Source of the DNA: Methylotenera sp.
GTDB lineage: Bacteria; Pseudomonadota; Gammaproteobacteria; Burkholderiales; Methylophilaceae
Direction of reading: 5' to 3'
DNA: 64,000 bases
Assembly (NCBI RefSeq): GCF_030653755.1
Contig: NZ_JAURYU010000046.1
Span: 1-64,000 of the forward strand
The translations under genes were made by a program, and so were the position numbers. Positions 9,149 through 17,859 of the stretch are shown here, piece by piece (position 1 is the first letter of the stretch; each line of letters begins with the position of its first letter). The notes under the pieces are model-generated. The model was not told where the DNA came from. It worked only from the letters and a program-made list of their open reading frames with translations, and made no database searches.

Positions 9149-10564
9149 ATGATCAACAGCATGTTAGAAAACCAAAACGCTCCAACCATCACCTTCTTTT
9201 ATACAGATAACTGCGAACGTCAAGCTCTAGAGCCTATAGCGAATGAAGCGAAAATGCGTGGAATTGACGTGCTTTTTAGCACTAACTCAAAGGAGCTTGC
9301 TCAAATTGGGGTGTACTGCGAGCATGCCTGTACGCCAAATGCTGATTTCTCAGTGATTTTGTTACACGATTTAGCACAGCGCCATGATATTTGGCCTAAT
9401 TTTTGGCACTACGAACCTTGGAGCAAGTTTGATATAGGGTGTATTCCTGGGCAATCTTGGGTAGAGCGGTGGCAAAATCAGGCGGATTTTCCGATGGCGC
9501 GCCCAAGGTTGGGTATGTTTGATTTGGGCTGGCCTAAGGCGGACCTTGTATTTAAAGATAGAAGTCGATTTGCTCAAGAAGCACAGAAACTCCGTGAAAC
9601 ATTGGGCTTGAAGTATGAAAAGTCTGTTTTGTATGCGCCCTCTTGGGAAAATCACGGTAAGCAAGATGATTTTGTACAAGCATTTAAAGACTTACCTGTG
9701 AATGTGTTACTTAAGCAAGCGCCTTGGTCAAATAGCTATCCACAGGTGCTTGAAAACATTCGTCAAATGAATGAGCTTCATCAGGGTTGTGCAGAAAATG
9801 TACATATTATAGATGTGGAAGTCAGCATCATGTATTGCTTAAGCTTGGCTGATGTGTTGGTTTCAGATGAATCAAGCGTTTTGACTGAGGCTTTGTTGTT
9901 GGATGTGCCAGGCGTAGCTGTGACTGACTGGCTGATTCCTGACACTATTCCACCACGTCCAGCCAGTGTGCCCTATGATTATGTGACTAAAACTACTAAG
10001 GCCGAGATGCGCCAAGTAGTAGAGGCTATTTTGGCAGAGCCAGAAGCTACACGAACTAAAACACGCCAAGATCGAGATCACCAATTTAGCTATTTGGGTG
10101 AAAGCTCAATTCGTATTATGGATATTATTGAAACGGGTTATGCCAAACGTAACTGGACCGAGCTGGCCTTGCCACACCCGCCGTTGAGGGCTCAGGTTGA
10201 CATTGATCGCATGCATTACCAGCGAGCAGAGCAACTAATTGCAGAAAATCAAATAGCTGAAGGTTTGAGTATTTTATTAGATTTACTTAAAGCAGAAACA
10301 GTGTGCTGGGAAGTTTATAACGATTTAGGTGATTTATCTTTTAAAGACGGCAAAGTGGAAGATGCCATTTTTCTATTACAAAAAGCGATTTCAATTTCAC
10401 CCAAACCTGCTGTCTCACTTTGTAATTTAACAGAAATCTATTGCGCGACTAATCAGCCAGACAAAGCCTTGTCAGCATTATCTCAGTTAAGTCGCTATGT
10501 TCCAATTTCCCAACAGGCTGTATCCTCGATTAGAGCTTGTATGATGGCGCTAATGACTAATTAA
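9149..10564 (+). CDS. CDP-glycerol glycerophosphotransferase-like (TagB/TagF family) protein with C-terminal TPR segment
   Basis: SVLYAPSWENHGK, DVLVSDESSVLTEALLLDVPGVAV; C-term CWEVYNDLGDLSFKDGKVEDAIFLLQKAISISPKP. Confidence 0.75.
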   Translation: MINSMLENQNAPTITFFYTDNCERQALEPIANEAKMRGIDVLFSTNSKELAQIGVYCEHACTPNADFSVILLHDLAQRHDIWPNFWHYEPWSKFDIGCIPGQSWVERWQNQADFPMARPRLGMFDLGWPKADLVFKDRSRFAQEAQKLRETLGLKYEKSVLYAPSWENHGKQDDFVQAFKDLPVNVLLKQAPWSNSYPQVLENIRQMNELHQGCAENVHIIDVEVSIMYCLSLADVLVSDESSVLTEALLLDVPGVAVTDWLIPDTIPPRPASVPYDYVTKTTKAEMRQVVEAILAEPEATRTKTRQDRDHQFSYLGESSIRIMDIIETGYAKRNWTELALPHPPLRAQVDIDRMHYQRAEQLIAENQIAEGLSILLDLLKAETVCWEVYNDLGDLSFKDGKVEDAIFLLQKAISISPKPAVSLCNLTEIYCATNQPDKALSALSQLSRYVPISQQAVSSIRACMMALMTN

Positions 10565-10667
10565 AAAAACGGAAAATGATGAGATGATGAATTTTGAGCA
10601 GTTTTTTCATCATATCAGGTCGTTTGACTTTATAAAAAATATAAATTAAATCACGTGGAGCATCTTA

Positions 10668-12347
10668 ATGAACGCCTATCAGTACAATAGCACAGACAAT
10701 TTTTACCATCGCCCTAACGATGGTGAGTTTGGCTACAAAGATTCTGGGGATGCCCAAAACAGAATTTATAATATTATTCGTGGGGCTAAAGACAGAGGCA
10801 TGTTTTCACCTGAGGTGATGAATCAGGCTTCAGATTGGCCAACTTTTTATCATTTAACCCCTATGCGTGCCAATATTTTGCGCCCATTTTCTAAAGAAAT
10901 TGCAGCAGGACGCACGCTTGAGCTTGGTGCTGGATGTGGCGCTGTCACAAGATTTATCGGAGAGTTAGGCGGCACTGTGGTGGCTGTAGAGGGTAGCCCA
11001 GATCGCGCTAGGATTATTGGTAACCGGTGTGCAGAATTGAAAAATGTGACGGTGATTGCTGATCTAATTCAGAATTTTGAGCCTGAAGAAAAGTTTGATG
11101 TGGTGACACTTATTGGGGTGCTTGAGTATGCACAAGTCTATGTTAATGAGCCAAACCCAATTCAATACTTGTTGAAAGTGGCTAAATCGTTCTTAAAAGA
11201 CAATGGATTGCTCATTATTGCGATTGAAAACCAACTGGGGCTTAAGTACTTATGTGGCTCAGCTGAAGATCACCTTGGTCGCCCTATGGTCGGCATCAAT
11301 GATTCTTATACAGATAAAAGTCCTATTACGTTTGGTCGCGAAGAACTTACAAGCTATATTAAAGAGACTGGTTTTAATTCAGTAGAGCTGTATGTGCCAT
11401 TGCCTGATTATAAAACACCAGTGTCTATTATTTATCCAAAAGGTTTTGAGGATGAAAGCCGATTAGCTGGTTGGGATGTTTCCCCTATTTTAGCGGGGTC
11501 TGCTGTACACGACCGTCAACGTCCAGTGCATCCAACATTTTCATTAGAGTGTGCATGGAGCGTGATTGGACGTAATAAACTGGCGCAAGATTTAGCTAAC
11601 TCATTTTTATTTGCAGCACGTGTAGCACCAGCTAAGCAAATAGAAAGCGTGCTTGCAGCGCATTATGGTAGCCAACGCCCAGCGCAGTTTTCTAAAGAAA
11701 CTCAGTTTATTTTAGATAAAAATAAACTCACCACACAAACAAGAAACGTTGCCAATACAGCACAACTATCAAATGCAACATGGGATATTGGTCCTTATCG
11801 TACAGGTCGCTTATGGTTTGATGAATTGTTGAAGATTATCAATCGTCCAAATTGGCAGTTTGCAGACCTTTTAAATTGGGCAGGCGTGTGGATTGAAGGC
11901 TTAAAAGCGGTAACCCCTGCGCCGAAAAACTCGGCAATTGCAGAGTTGCATCATTTCAATACCTTGTTGCCAGCTAAATATATAGATGCAACGCCAACAA
12001 ACTTTATTGTAGGCAAAGAAGGTAAGGGTGATTTTTTTGATCTAGAGTGGAATTTTTCTACGGCCTTACCAATTGAGTTTATTGTGTTTAGAGGTTTGTT
12101 TTTAACATTACATCGAGTGACAAGCTGTGCACGTCCAGCAGGTGATGTAGCACATAAGTTGTATGATTTAACGATGGAGGTGATGGAGCGCCACGGTTTA
12201 CATGTCGCTGCTGATGATTTAGATCTGTTCTTAGCCATATTCAATGCCTTCCAAAATCAAACACAAGATTTAGATTCAAACGTGATGAATGGCCTTACTG
12301 CAGAACTCGATGTTGCAAAATTACCTATTAGGCAGCTATTTACATAA
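10668..12347 (+). CDS. SAM-dependent methyltransferase with long C-terminal extension
   Basis: LELGAGCGAVTRFIGELGGTVVAVEGSPDRARI, FDVVTLIGVLEYAQVY. Confidence 0.8.
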   Translation: MNAYQYNSTDNFYHRPNDGEFGYKDSGDAQNRIYNIIRGAKDRGMFSPEVMNQASDWPTFYHLTPMRANILRPFSKEIAAGRTLELGAGCGAVTRFIGELGGTVVAVEGSPDRARIIGNRCAELKNVTVIADLIQNFEPEEKFDVVTLIGVLEYAQVYVNEPNPIQYLLKVAKSFLKDNGLLIIAIENQLGLKYLCGSAEDHLGRPMVGINDSYTDKSPITFGREELTSYIKETGFNSVELYVPLPDYKTPVSIIYPKGFEDESRLAGWDVSPILAGSAVHDRQRPVHPTFSLECAWSVIGRNKLAQDLANSFLFAARVAPAKQIESVLAAHYGSQRPAQFSKETQFILDKNKLTTQTRNVANTAQLSNATWDIGPYRTGRLWFDELLKIINRPNWQFADLLNWAGVWIEGLKAVTPAPKNSAIAELHHFNTLLPAKYIDATPTNFIVGKEGKGDFFDLEWNFSTALPIEFIVFRGLFLTLHRVTSCARPAGDVAHKLYDLTMEVMERHGLHVAADDLDLFLAIFNAFQNQTQDLDSNVMNGLTAELDVAKLPIRQLFT

Positions 12348-12370
12348 GCCGCGCTTGATAGGAGTTTTTT

Positions 12371-13375
12371 GTGAAGGTATTAATCATTCGTCTAATGGGG
12401 CTTGGTGATGTTGCGTCTATATTGATTCCAGCTGTTAAAATTATTCAATCTAGCTATCCGCAGGCTAGGATTGATGTGATGACTTTGGGTGCAGGGGTTG
12501 AGCTGATGACCTTGGTACCTGAAGTGAATGCAGTATTGGCCGTTACAAAAGATCAGTGGCCTAGCGATATACACCAAGCTACCGATAGTTTTATGAGTAT
12601 TGCTGATGTCGTCGCTCAACAAGGCTATGACTTAATCATAAATCTTGATACTTGGTTTATGCCTTGTTTTTTAGCGAGTTTTCTTAAAGAGTCAGGATTG
12701 AATGTTCAGGGCAATCTGATTAATCTATCTGTCTCAGACTTATTGCGACAAGTCCAAGCGCAAACATTAGCACAAACTTATTTTCAAACTCCACATCAAT
12801 ATTTAGCCAGCACTTATCCAAAGATGCGTGATTGGACATTGCCATGGTGGAATCAGTACCCCAATGTATCTTACCCTGAGTTTTACTTAAGCCATTGTTG
12901 TGGTTTTGAGCATGCTGTAGATATATCCTTAATGATAGAAGCTGATCATGACTTCAAGTCTCAGGCGGGGGCTAAAAAGATAATAGCGTTATCTTTATCA
13001 GGAAGTAAGGCTAGTAAGCAGTATAAAGATGCCGAAGCATTAACTGTTCAATTAGAACAGGCAGGCTTTTTTGTTTGGAGTCAGTTTGATGGAAGTGTTT
13101 CTATGTTAACAACACTTGGCAGGTTAAAAGTAACGGACTTACTAGTGACGGTTGCTACGTCAACACAATGGTTGGCTAAATTGGTAGGGTGTCCATCTTT
13201 AATGATGCCAGGAGCATTGCCACCTAGTGTTCTGGGTGCAGATTTTGTGGTTGATAAGGTCCAATCCTGCCAATATTGTTATCAAAATCAGTGTGTAGAA
13301 AATAAAAATTTTGCTTGTATGGATATTGCCGTACAGGATGTCGTTAAAAAAGTATTAGGTAGCTTTAAAGTGTGA
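12371..13375 (+). CDS. Glycosyltransferase family 9 (heptosyltransferase-like)
   Basis: MKVLIIRLMGLGDVASILIPAVKIIQSSYPQARIDVMTLG; C-term TVATSTQWLAKLVGCPSLMMPG. Confidence 0.8.
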   Translation: MKVLIIRLMGLGDVASILIPAVKIIQSSYPQARIDVMTLGAGVELMTLVPEVNAVLAVTKDQWPSDIHQATDSFMSIADVVAQQGYDLIINLDTWFMPCFLASFLKESGLNVQGNLINLSVSDLLRQVQAQTLAQTYFQTPHQYLASTYPKMRDWTLPWWNQYPNVSYPEFYLSHCCGFEHAVDISLMIEADHDFKSQAGAKKIIALSLSGSKASKQYKDAEALTVQLEQAGFFVWSQFDGSVSMLTTLGRLKVTDLLVTVATSTQWLAKLVGCPSLMMPGALPPSVLGADFVVDKVQSCQYCYQNQCVENKNFACMDIAVQDVVKKVLGSFKV

Positions 13376-13681
13376 TTTTCAACCCAGATTTTCCATTAGG
13401 ACGCGAAATGATAGCGAGACGATTTTTGAGACAGTTTTTTTGTTTACGAGGGGTTCATAGCCAGCTCTCTGCAAGGTTGAAAGTTTAATTAAACATGTAT
13501 CAATAGATTATAGTGCTTTGTGTTGTATCAGCATGCCGTCATTCAAGCTACTTTGTTTGATGTTCCTCCAAGCCATGATGGGCGCTCACTTTGCAAGGTT
13601 AAGATGACTATTAGTTTAAGGCGTACTGTCAAACAGCGCTAATTTTTAGTGGTTCGTGCAAAGGTCTCTATAAGAATTCAC

Positions 13682-13708
13682 TAAAGATTTTTAAAGTGAG
13701 ACCGTTAT
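13682..13708 (+). promoter_or_regulatory. Weaker sigma28-like promoter upstream of fliC
   Basis: TAAAGATT-N11-ACCGTTAT versus consensus TAAAGTTT-N11-GCCGATAA. Confidence 0.35.
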
Positions 13709-13798
13709 CTAAATTGTCGGGATTGCAAATGTCGATAAGAAAAGTAACCTAGAGTGAGTGGTAAAGATTTAAGGTGTAAAAATAAATTAAAAATTTCC

Positions 13799-13825
13799 TA
13801 AACTTTTTAAAATCCTTACCGATAA
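13799..13825 (+). promoter_or_regulatory. Sigma28 (FliA) promoter of fliC
   Basis: TAAACTTT-N11-ACCGATAA, 7/8 and 7/8 matches to TAAAGTTT-N11-GCCGATAA. Confidence 0.8.
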
Positions 13826-13914
13826 CAGATTTATACAGCGACGCAATTAGAAAAATGCAACGCTACTAGTAATAAGATGTAGTTTGAAATTTATTAAATA
13901 TTAGGAGAACTATC

Positions 13915-14718
13915 ATGGCTTCAGTAATTAACACAAACATTGCGTCATTGAATACACAACGTAGCTTAAGTGCATCACAAGGACAATTAAACACTGCTTT
14001 ACAACGTTTATCATCAGGTCTGCGTATCAATAGCTCTAAAGATGACGCTGCTGGCTTGGCAATTGCAACACGTATGGACTCACAAATTCGTGGGCAACAG
14101 GTTGCTATCCGTAATGCAAACGATGCAATTTCATTTGCACAAACTGCTGAAGGTGGCCTAGCTAAACAAACAGATGCTATTCAACGTATGCGTGAACTAG
14201 CTGTGCAGTCTGCCAATGCTACCAATACGGCTGCCGATCGTACTAATTTGCAAGCAGAGTTTTCTCAATTACAGGCTGAAGTTACCCGCTTAAACACTGC
14301 AACTAAGTTTAATGGAACTGCAGCTTTTGGAAGTGCTGCAAGAGTTTATCAAGTTGGTGCAGACGCTGCGGATACAATTAGTGTAAGTGGTATTACAGCA
14401 ATTACAGGTGCTACAGGTTCGATTGCTTCAGCATCTGGTGCAACCGCTGCAATTACGTCATTGGAGACTGTTTTAGCTACAGTGAATACTAACCGTGCTA
14501 CATTGGGTGCGGTTCAAAATCGTTTTGAATCTGTAGTAAGTAACTTGCAAGTGTCAGTAGAGAATCAGTCAGCAGCTAAATCACGCATCATGGATGCTGA
14601 CTTTGCGGCAGAAACAGCTAACTTGACTCGTGGCCAAATCTTGCAACAAGCAGGTACTGCGATGTTAGCTCAGGCAAATTCATTACCTAACAATGTGTTG
14701 TCATTGTTAAGAGGTTAA
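13915..14718 (+). CDS. fliC: Flagellin
   Basis: MASVINTNIASLNTQRSLSASQGQLNTALQRLSSGLRINSSKDDAAGLAIATRM; C-term AGTAMLAQANSLPNNVLSLLRG. Confidence 0.98.
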   Translation: MASVINTNIASLNTQRSLSASQGQLNTALQRLSSGLRINSSKDDAAGLAIATRMDSQIRGQQVAIRNANDAISFAQTAEGGLAKQTDAIQRMRELAVQSANATNTAADRTNLQAEFSQLQAEVTRLNTATKFNGTAAFGSAARVYQVGADAADTISVSGITAITGATGSIASASGATAAITSLETVLATVNTNRATLGAVQNRFESVVSNLQVSVENQSAAKSRIMDADFAAETANLTRGQILQQAGTAMLAQANSLPNNVLSLLRG

Positions 14719-14744
14719 GTTTTAGAAATGTAATGCCCTTATCA

Positions 14745-14775
14745 CCCACAGGACTGATCATCCTGTGGGATTTTT
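14745..14775 (+). terminator. Rho-independent terminator after fliC
   Basis: CCCACAGGA-CTGATCA-TCCTGTGGG followed by ATTTTT. Confidence 0.85.
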
Positions 14776-14789
14776 AGGAGGATAGAATA

Positions 14790-15173
14790 ATGTTTAATTC
14801 ATCATTAGATGGCTATGGTGCAGTAAAAAATACGGCCGCCGTGCAAAATATTGCCGGGGGCCAAAATGCCATTTTAAAGCCAGCAGGCGCTAAAGCGATT
14901 GATAGATTAGAAAGTGTCAAGCCTGAAATTAGGCAATCTGCTGAAGTTGATAGGGTGGCTTTGGCAAAAGCTGTAGGTAAGCTTAATGAGCTCGTTGCGC
15001 CAGCATTGCAAACAGTTCAATTTACAATGGATGAAGAATCAGATCGGGTGATTGTTCAAGTTGTTGATACTGCGACCGATAAGGTATTAAGGCAAATACC
15101 AAATGAAGAGGTCTTGGCATTTTCTAAAACTTTAGGAAGATTGCAAGGTCTAGTAATAAGAGAGCAAGCTTAA
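14790..15173 (+). CDS. flaG: FlaG family protein
   Basis: VQFTMDEESDRVIVQVVDTATDKVLRQIPNEEVLAFSKTL. Confidence 0.9.
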   Translation: MFNSSLDGYGAVKNTAAVQNIAGGQNAILKPAGAKAIDRLESVKPEIRQSAEVDRVALAKAVGKLNELVAPALQTVQFTMDEESDRVIVQVVDTATDKVLRQIPNEEVLAFSKTLGRLQGLVIREQA

Positions 15174-15321
15174 CTCTTTAATAAGAGGCTTGTTTTGGTG
15201 CTTTATTAAGTAAATGAATTTTTGTTTATAAATTATGCTTGTTGGATTAAATGTATTTGTGTGTTCTATATGTAAAAAAGTGACAAGCATTTAACTAGTA
15301 ATATTAACGAGGAGAATCATT

Positions 15322-17010
15322 ATGGCTACAACTTCAGGAATAGGCTCTGTCCTTGATGTTAATACCATTGTGAGTAACTTGATGAGTGTTGAAAGAGCGC
15401 CTTTAACTAAGGTGGCGACACAAAAAACAGCATATCAATCACAAATTTCAGCGTACGGCGCATTGAAAAGTGCATTGTCTACCTTTCAGACCTCAGTTAG
15501 TGCACTTTCAAGCTTATCAAAATTTAATGCTCAGAGCGTTACTTCAAGTAACACTAGTCTATTAACTGCAACCTCAACTGGTAGTGCGACAGTTGGAAGT
15601 TATGATATTAGCGTTAGCCAGTTAGCTAAATCACAGAAATTGAGCGTAGGCGGATTTTCAAATGTTTCTGATGTTGTTGGCACTGGAAGCTTAACAATTT
15701 CGTTCGGAACCTTTACACCTGAAGTGGCAGATCCATTTGCACCAAGTTCATTTGTCGCAAATTCAGCTAAAACTGATCTTAATATCACCATTGATAGCTC
15801 TAATAACACATTAGCGGGCGTTCGCGACGCGATTAACGCTGCTAATGGCAGTGTTAGCGCTACTATTGTTAATGATGGTACGACTAATAGATTAGTCATT
15901 ACTTCAAAAGACACAGGTGAGGTAAATAGTCTTAAGATTTCAGTATCTGATGATGATGGTAATAATCTAGACGAAACAGGCTTGTCTAGGCTGGCATATG
16001 ATCCACAGGCCGCAGCTGGCAGTGGTAAAAATCTGACATTATTGCAAGATGCTAAAAATGCAATTTTACAAATTGACGGCATTGATATTGTAAAGTCTAG
16101 TAATTCGATTAGCGATGCGATTGATGGAGTTACGCTTAATCTGCTTGGCATCACTTCTGGAAGCGCATTGAGCTTATCAGTAGCAACGAATCAAGATGCG
16201 ATTAAGACTTCAGTAACTGCTTTTGTGGATGCATTTAATAAATTAGACACAGCTTTGCGTAACCTGACAAAGTTTGATGAAACTGGTCAGGCTAATGGTG
16301 CTTTATTGGGTGACTCTACAGCACGCTCTATTATCAATCAAATTAGATCTGTCATGAATACAGCCGTTGCCAATGGCAGTTCATTAAACACGCTTTCACA
16401 GATTGGTGTGAGCTTTCAACGTGACGGTAAACTAAACTTGGATAACACTAAATTTACTAACGCTGTTAATAGTAACTTTAATGACATGGCAAGTTTGTTT
16501 GCAGCTACCGCTAGAGCGACAGATCCTCAGGTCAGTTTTGTGAGTAGCACATCTAAAACACAAGAAGGCACATATGCCATTGAGTTGACTCAGTTTGGTA
16601 CTTTGTTATCAAATGCACAAGGTACAATTAATGGTGCTGCTGCAACAGGCGGTACATCGACTTTAAGAGGTTTGCTAGGCGATGCAAGTGAAGGATTAAC
16701 TATTAATATTGCGGGTGGTGCATTAGGGGCCCGAGGTACTGTAAATTTTAGTCTTGGATATGCAGCTAAGTTAAGTACTTTATTAGATAATTTGCTCAGT
16801 GAAGATGGCATTTTGGCATCCAGAACCGATGGTATTAATAACTCAATCAAGCGTTTGGATACGCAGGCTGAAAGACTCACCTCACGCTTGGCTCTGATTG
16901 AAAGCCGCTATAGAGCACAGTACTCTAGACTTGATGTGTTGTTAACTAGCATGTCCTCTACAAGTAGCTTTCTAAGTCAACAAATAGCTTCTCTTAATAC
17001 AAATAAATAA
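15322..17010 (+). CDS. fliD: Flagellar filament cap protein FliD
   Basis: GIGSVLDVNTIVSNLMSVERAPLTKVATQKTAYQSQISAYGALKSALSTFQ. Confidence 0.96.
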   Translation: MATTSGIGSVLDVNTIVSNLMSVERAPLTKVATQKTAYQSQISAYGALKSALSTFQTSVSALSSLSKFNAQSVTSSNTSLLTATSTGSATVGSYDISVSQLAKSQKLSVGGFSNVSDVVGTGSLTISFGTFTPEVADPFAPSSFVANSAKTDLNITIDSSNNTLAGVRDAINAANGSVSATIVNDGTTNRLVITSKDTGEVNSLKISVSDDDGNNLDETGLSRLAYDPQAAAGSGKNLTLLQDAKNAILQIDGIDIVKSSNSISDAIDGVTLNLLGITSGSALSLSVATNQDAIKTSVTAFVDAFNKLDTALRNLTKFDETGQANGALLGDSTARSIINQIRSVMNTAVANGSSLNTLSQIGVSFQRDGKLNLDNTKFTNAVNSNFNDMASLFAATARATDPQVSFVSSTSKTQEGTYAIELTQFGTLLSNAQGTINGAAATGGTSTLRGLLGDASEGLTINIAGGALGARGTVNFSLGYAAKLSTLLDNLLSEDGILASRTDGINNSIKRLDTQAERLTSRLALIESRYRAQYSRLDVLLTSMSSTSSFLSQQIASLNTNK

Positions 17011-17028
17011 TAGTAAAAAGGTGTTGTC

Positions 17029-17508
17029 ATGTTTGGACTAAACCAAAAAGGTGTTAATGGATACGCAAAAGTCAGTATTGAGACTGGTGTGTTGGCAGCG
17101 AGCCCTGTAAGGTTGATTGTAATGCTTTATGATGGGGCGATTACTGCTTGTCATAGTGCCATTGGGTCTATGCAGCGTAAAGAAATTGAGCAAAAGGGCG
17201 CAATGCTGTCAAGAGCCATCATGATTATTGAGAGTGGTTTAAGGCTGAGTTTAGATAAAAAAGCGGGTGGTGAAATTGCTGAAAGTTTAGATGCGCTATA
17301 TGTTTATATGAGTGGTAGATTGGCTTCTGCTAATGTGCGTAATCAACCAGAGCAGGTGCAGGAAGTGATTAAATTGTTGCTAGATTTGAAAAGTGCATGG
17401 GAGGCTATTGATGCTAATAAAGCAACAGCTCAAGTGCTTAATCAAGTAAAAAGCAATCAGCAAGGTGTTAGTGTTGCGCAAAACTATGCGTATCAGCCTA
17501 AAGTTTAG
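17029..17508 (+). CDS. fliS: Flagellar export chaperone FliS
   Basis: YAKVSIETGVLAASPVRLIVMLYDGAITACHSAIGSM. Confidence 0.95.
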   Translation: MFGLNQKGVNGYAKVSIETGVLAASPVRLIVMLYDGAITACHSAIGSMQRKEIEQKGAMLSRAIMIIESGLRLSLDKKAGGEIAESLDALYVYMSGRLASANVRNQPEQVQEVIKLLLDLKSAWEAIDANKATAQVLNQVKSNQQGVSVAQNYAYQPKV

Positions 17509-17523
17509 TGAGGGACTAAAGTA

Positions 17524-17847
17524 ATGGAATATCAAAATACTATTCAGCTCTATGAAGCGGTTGCGAAGATTATGCAGCAAATGTTGCACGCAGCAAAAAC
17601 GGAAGATTGGGAAAAGTTAACAGAGCTTGAGGCTTTTTGTGCGCAACATGTTGCCACACTTAAAACAATTGAGGATGCACAGCCGTTACCAACTGAGGCG
17701 TTAAATCGTAAGGTGGCAAGTATCAAAAGTATCCTTGCTGATGATCGCGAAATTCGAAATTTAATCTCACCATGGATGGCAAGATTGAATGCGTTGATGA
17801 ATAATAATCAAACGGAAAGAAGACTGACGCAAGCTTACAGTCAGTAA
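17524..17847 (+). CDS. FliT-like flagellar chaperone
   Basis: Small helical protein directly after fliS; IRNLISPWMARLNALMNNN C-terminal pattern. Confidence 0.65.
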   Translation: MEYQNTIQLYEAVAKIMQQMLHAAKTEDWEKLTELEAFCAQHVATLKTIEDAQPLPTEALNRKVASIKSILADDREIRNLISPWMARLNALMNNNQTERRLTQAYSQ

Positions 17848-17859
17848 CTTCAATGCTAT

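Noticed and set aside
15600-16154. 184-aa antisense ORF in fliD
   Set aside because: Low-complexity S/L/P-rich translation and fully inside fliD; shadow ORF.
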